Assembly (NCBI RefSeq): GCF_000247815.1
Contig: NC_021673.1
Coordinates: 41,742,592-41,806,591 of the forward strand
Direction of reading: 5' to 3'
Length of the DNA: 64,000 nt
DNA from: Ficedula albicollis
Taxonomy: Eukaryota; Chordata; Aves; Passeriformes; Muscicapidae
The notes beneath the pieces were generated by a model, which was given only the letters and a program-made list of their open reading frames with translations, ran no database searches and was not told where the DNA came from. Made by a program: the position numbers and the translations under genes. Of the stretch, positions 61,261-64,000 are shown one piece after another. Each line of letters opens with the position of its first letter. The first letter of the stretch is position 1.

Positions 61261-63111
61261 GCATAGAACAGTAGGATGGCTGTATCCTAGGGGAAATCAA
61301 TTTTCTGCAGAGCCAGGCTCGTAAAGAGTAGAAAATTTCCACTGAAGGGGAGGAGGCGAAAGGGAGACAAAATTGGCAGAACAGGGATTAAAAAATACAA
61401 AGGCTTCAAAAATAAGAGAAGACTCAAAAGGCTTTCTGTTCAAGGTGGCTTTTTTTTTTTTTTTTTCCCTTGTCAAAATTGAGCAGGTCTTGAACATACT
61501 AATCTTAGAGGTGGGTGAGAAGTCAGCCTTTGGGAGAAGGTCAGGGATGGGGACATAGGGAGGTTGGGGAGAACACTGCCTGGGGTTTAAACAAATGATG
61601 GTATTTTTTTTTTTTCATTTTTAAAGGGCATTTTTCTTTTAGATGGAGAACAAACATGCAGAGCTGAGTCAGTAGTGTGCATTTCACAGTCAGTGTGCAG
61701 TTCCTGAAGGAGTCTCTATTGGAGATTATCTGGGTTTCAGAGCCATGCAGTGAAACCTGGGACCAGGTCAAAGCCAGCTGAGGTAGCTCCATGTTCTCCT
61801 GCAAAACTGGCATGAAAGTGGTGTGGACAGGTCCTTGTGCTCCTCACCATGTGCAGATACAATTTGGAATTCAGACAAGGGCCTGAATTTTTCTGCCATT
61901 CTCCAATCTCATGCTTTTGTGTCTCTTTCCTGAATCAGTTTCACTGTGACATCAAGTGTCTCTCTCAACTTTGGGTGGCCCCGAGGTACGAAAGTTCTCC
62001 ACATACCCTGTACTAGTTTTCTTCACTCTCACTTCTGTGAATTTCCTTCTAATCCAACCTTGCTGTTTCCTTTGCAGAGCTGGAGAAAATTTTTTCAAGC
62101 TCTGATATGAGACTAGAATGGCAGCATCCTAGAGAAAGAAAAAAAGCTATTTTACAGGGAGGTAAGGGAACTAAGCTGCAACTGGTGTTAAATATCATCA
62201 TTTAGATAACAGCATTAATAGGAGTATATTTTCTTAGACTTTTAAAAGTATGTTTGTATATCTTCAAAATGTAAGCAGACATAAACCTTTGCATCTCAAA
62301 CAAGAGGATGATTCTTTCCTGACTCTGCTCAATATTAAAGGCTAAACCAGAGATAAGATAACTTACCATAAACATGGAAGCTTGAACAAAGAAACTGTTG
62401 TCCTAAGAATGTGGGAATCAAAAAGAAACTGAAGTCTGAACATAGGAAATTGTCTTGCAAAATGGAATGTTGCATGTAGAGTAACATTTAAGGGCTCTCA
62501 GAAATTGCAAAACAGGGCAAATCCACAGGTTTTTCTCTTGATCTCTGTGGTCTCTGGAGCAAGCCCGAGTAAAGTGAAGGACAAAGGCGTATGGGAAATG
62601 AGCAGCTAGAGCAAACCTTTTCTTTTGCCTTGGCTTCTTATTCAAGATACTGGTCTTTTGAGAACTTCCCTCCTTGAACAGCAGAAAGGGAAAGGGTCAG
62701 AAACTCCTAAGGTCTGAGTAAGTGGGAGGAAGGAGTGCAAATTCTGCTGATGAATAAGATGTTTCAGGAAAGCGTAAATACACGGTCTGATAGTGCAAGT
62801 GCTAGGTTGATGAAAGTTGGCTATTGGGTGCATTCAAGGCTGTCCAGGACATGAATTCAGTCATTCACAGCTGTAAATATTTTCAGAATATTTGCCTATT
62901 TCTTGTAGAATGTGTTTTTGACACCATGAAGAATGACTGTGACTTTCATACAAAGGTTTTGTGCTTTCACTGCTTCCGATGGGATGTTCAAAAAGCAGGC
63001 AACTTGCTGCTATGGGTGATCATTGTAAATTTTGTGTTACTAATTTTTATACCCAGCACCTTTGGGAGATTATATTTGGCAGAATAGATATGCTGGAATA
63101 TAATTTATCTG

Positions 63112-63170
63112 TATAGATATCTATATAAACATATATATGTATATATTGATATATACATAATATTTATGTG
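63112..63170. repeat. AT-alternating simple repeat
   Basis: Repeated TATA, ATATAT and TATCTATA units with several small self-complementary stretches. Confidence 0.8.
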
Positions 63171-64000
63171 TGTGATAGCAGTAAGTGAGGGGTGTCAGCA
63201 CTGGAGTTTTGATCTGTCTTTAAATCCAGCTCTTTTTATGAAGTGAGGAATACATCACAGGCTGGATTTGTTCTTTGCTATTTTTTTTTTCCTTGAGATT
63301 GTTTTCTGGGACCCAAACCCTGCAACTATCAAGCAGTGTTCTTACCCTAGCTGAGGTTGTTCACTAATATTTGATGAAGATGTAGCCCTTGGTGTTGCCA
63401 TGCCTCAAAATTTTATTGCTAGGTTCTCAGTATTTGTTTCTTAAATGCTTAGTTCCTTGGGCATGTGATAAGGTAGAGAGCTCAGCTTTCAATTCTTATA
63501 AAAATGTAGGTTTCTTTCCCTCGTAGCACTAAAGAGAAGCATGAAAATACAGCCTGAGTCTATAACAAAGGTTTGAAATATATAAGCAAAAGAAAAGGAT
63601 GTCTCATGTTTATTTGTAATTTTTTAATATCAAAATTAACTTAATTACCTTTCCTTGTGTATTAAAGAGCAATTGATAGTACTATGCTCCTTGACCGGTT
63701 TCAGGAAGATGTGGATTTATCCCAGTGAATCACAGTTCTCTCTCTCTCAAAGTATGCCCAATACTCAGAATGAGGTCTCAGATTTTCCATGTGTATCTTT
63801 ATATGGTTTGAGGATTGTATCTTATTTAATTAGTTTATTTGAAGATGCCTGAAGCCAGTAATATAAAAAAGTCTTTTCTTCAGGGTTCCCAAGCAACTAA
63901 AGCTAAATTGCTTCCAAATTCAGAATTACTGGTCAGATTTCAAAATGGGCTCCCTGTGTTTTTTCAGTGAGTCGTTTGTTCCTGGGGTAAAAATTTTCAT

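Larger units (their letters stand above)
48396..64000 (+). other. RBMS3: Intron downstream of the RBMS3 exon (inferred)
   Basis: Nothing after the GTAAGT donor resembles the next RBMS3 exon, which should continue the RRM through the RNP1 octamer. The intron is therefore longer than 15.6 kb and runs off the window. It contains one short tandem duplication, a few ancient repeat relics, AT-rich simple sequence and a notable 18-bp palindrome, listed separately. Confidence 0.75.
57606..64000. other. Intronic stretch to the window end
   Basis: AT-rich DNA with a GC-richer patch at about 59390-59700, T runs at 61449-61466 and 61607-61616, and an AT-alternating tract at 63112-63170. Reading frames are short and unrecognised. 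The next RBMS3 exon is not seen. Confidence 0.45.

Overview
The window looks like non-coding DNA from the genome of a bird or other sauropsid. It is AT-rich, CpG-poor and intron-dominated, and only one stretch is convincingly protein-coding. That stretch is a 170-nt exon at 48220-48389 (+) with a polypyrimidine tract and AG acceptor in front and a GTAAGT donor behind. It encodes a Pro/Ser/Asn-rich linker followed by the start of an RRM (LYIRGL, the RNP2 motif). It reads as RBMS3, a single-stranded-nucleic-acid-binding protein of the MSSP family. RBMS3 is a very large gene with long introns, so the rest of the window is best read as the intron before the exon (1-48219) and the intron after it (48390-64000).

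Support for a sauropsid genome comes from a CR1 LINE fragment of about 750 bp on the minus strand (about 35425-36175). It retains degenerate reverse-transcriptase motifs, has an internal deletion and carries a T/G-rich expansion. Older relics are also visible: two MIR-type SINEs (about 24170-24368 and 42571-42752), a possible third (about 45800-45900), a possible ancient CR1/L3-type 3' fragment (about 57330-57605) and degenerate hairpin-type repeats.

The most unusual property of the window is thirteen head-to-tail direct duplications with units from 28 to 1183 bp. Four are large: 974 bp at 10514-12461, 737 bp at 20281-21756, 1183 bp at 31299-33664 and 664 bp at 40887-42214. The large copies are nearly identical, differing by none to five substitutions each. 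The 1183-bp and 664-bp duplications are each followed at once by a second, short duplication (67 and 108 bp), giving an A-A-B-B layout. That is what a gap-filling sequence inserted without trimming its overlaps would leave, so at least part of this is probably assembly artefact; real tandem duplication is the alternative. A run of 177 consecutive C (8230-8406) inside an A-rich tract and a run of 54 T (4523-4576) are also suspicious for sequencing or assembly error.

Other points of interest are a compact CpG-dense block (about 36820-37040) 11 kb upstream of the exon, a tandem NAGNAG acceptor at the exon start, and a perfect 18-bp palindrome with nuclear-receptor-like half-sites (61243-61260). 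I found no RNA genes, CRISPR arrays, second gene or new biological system.
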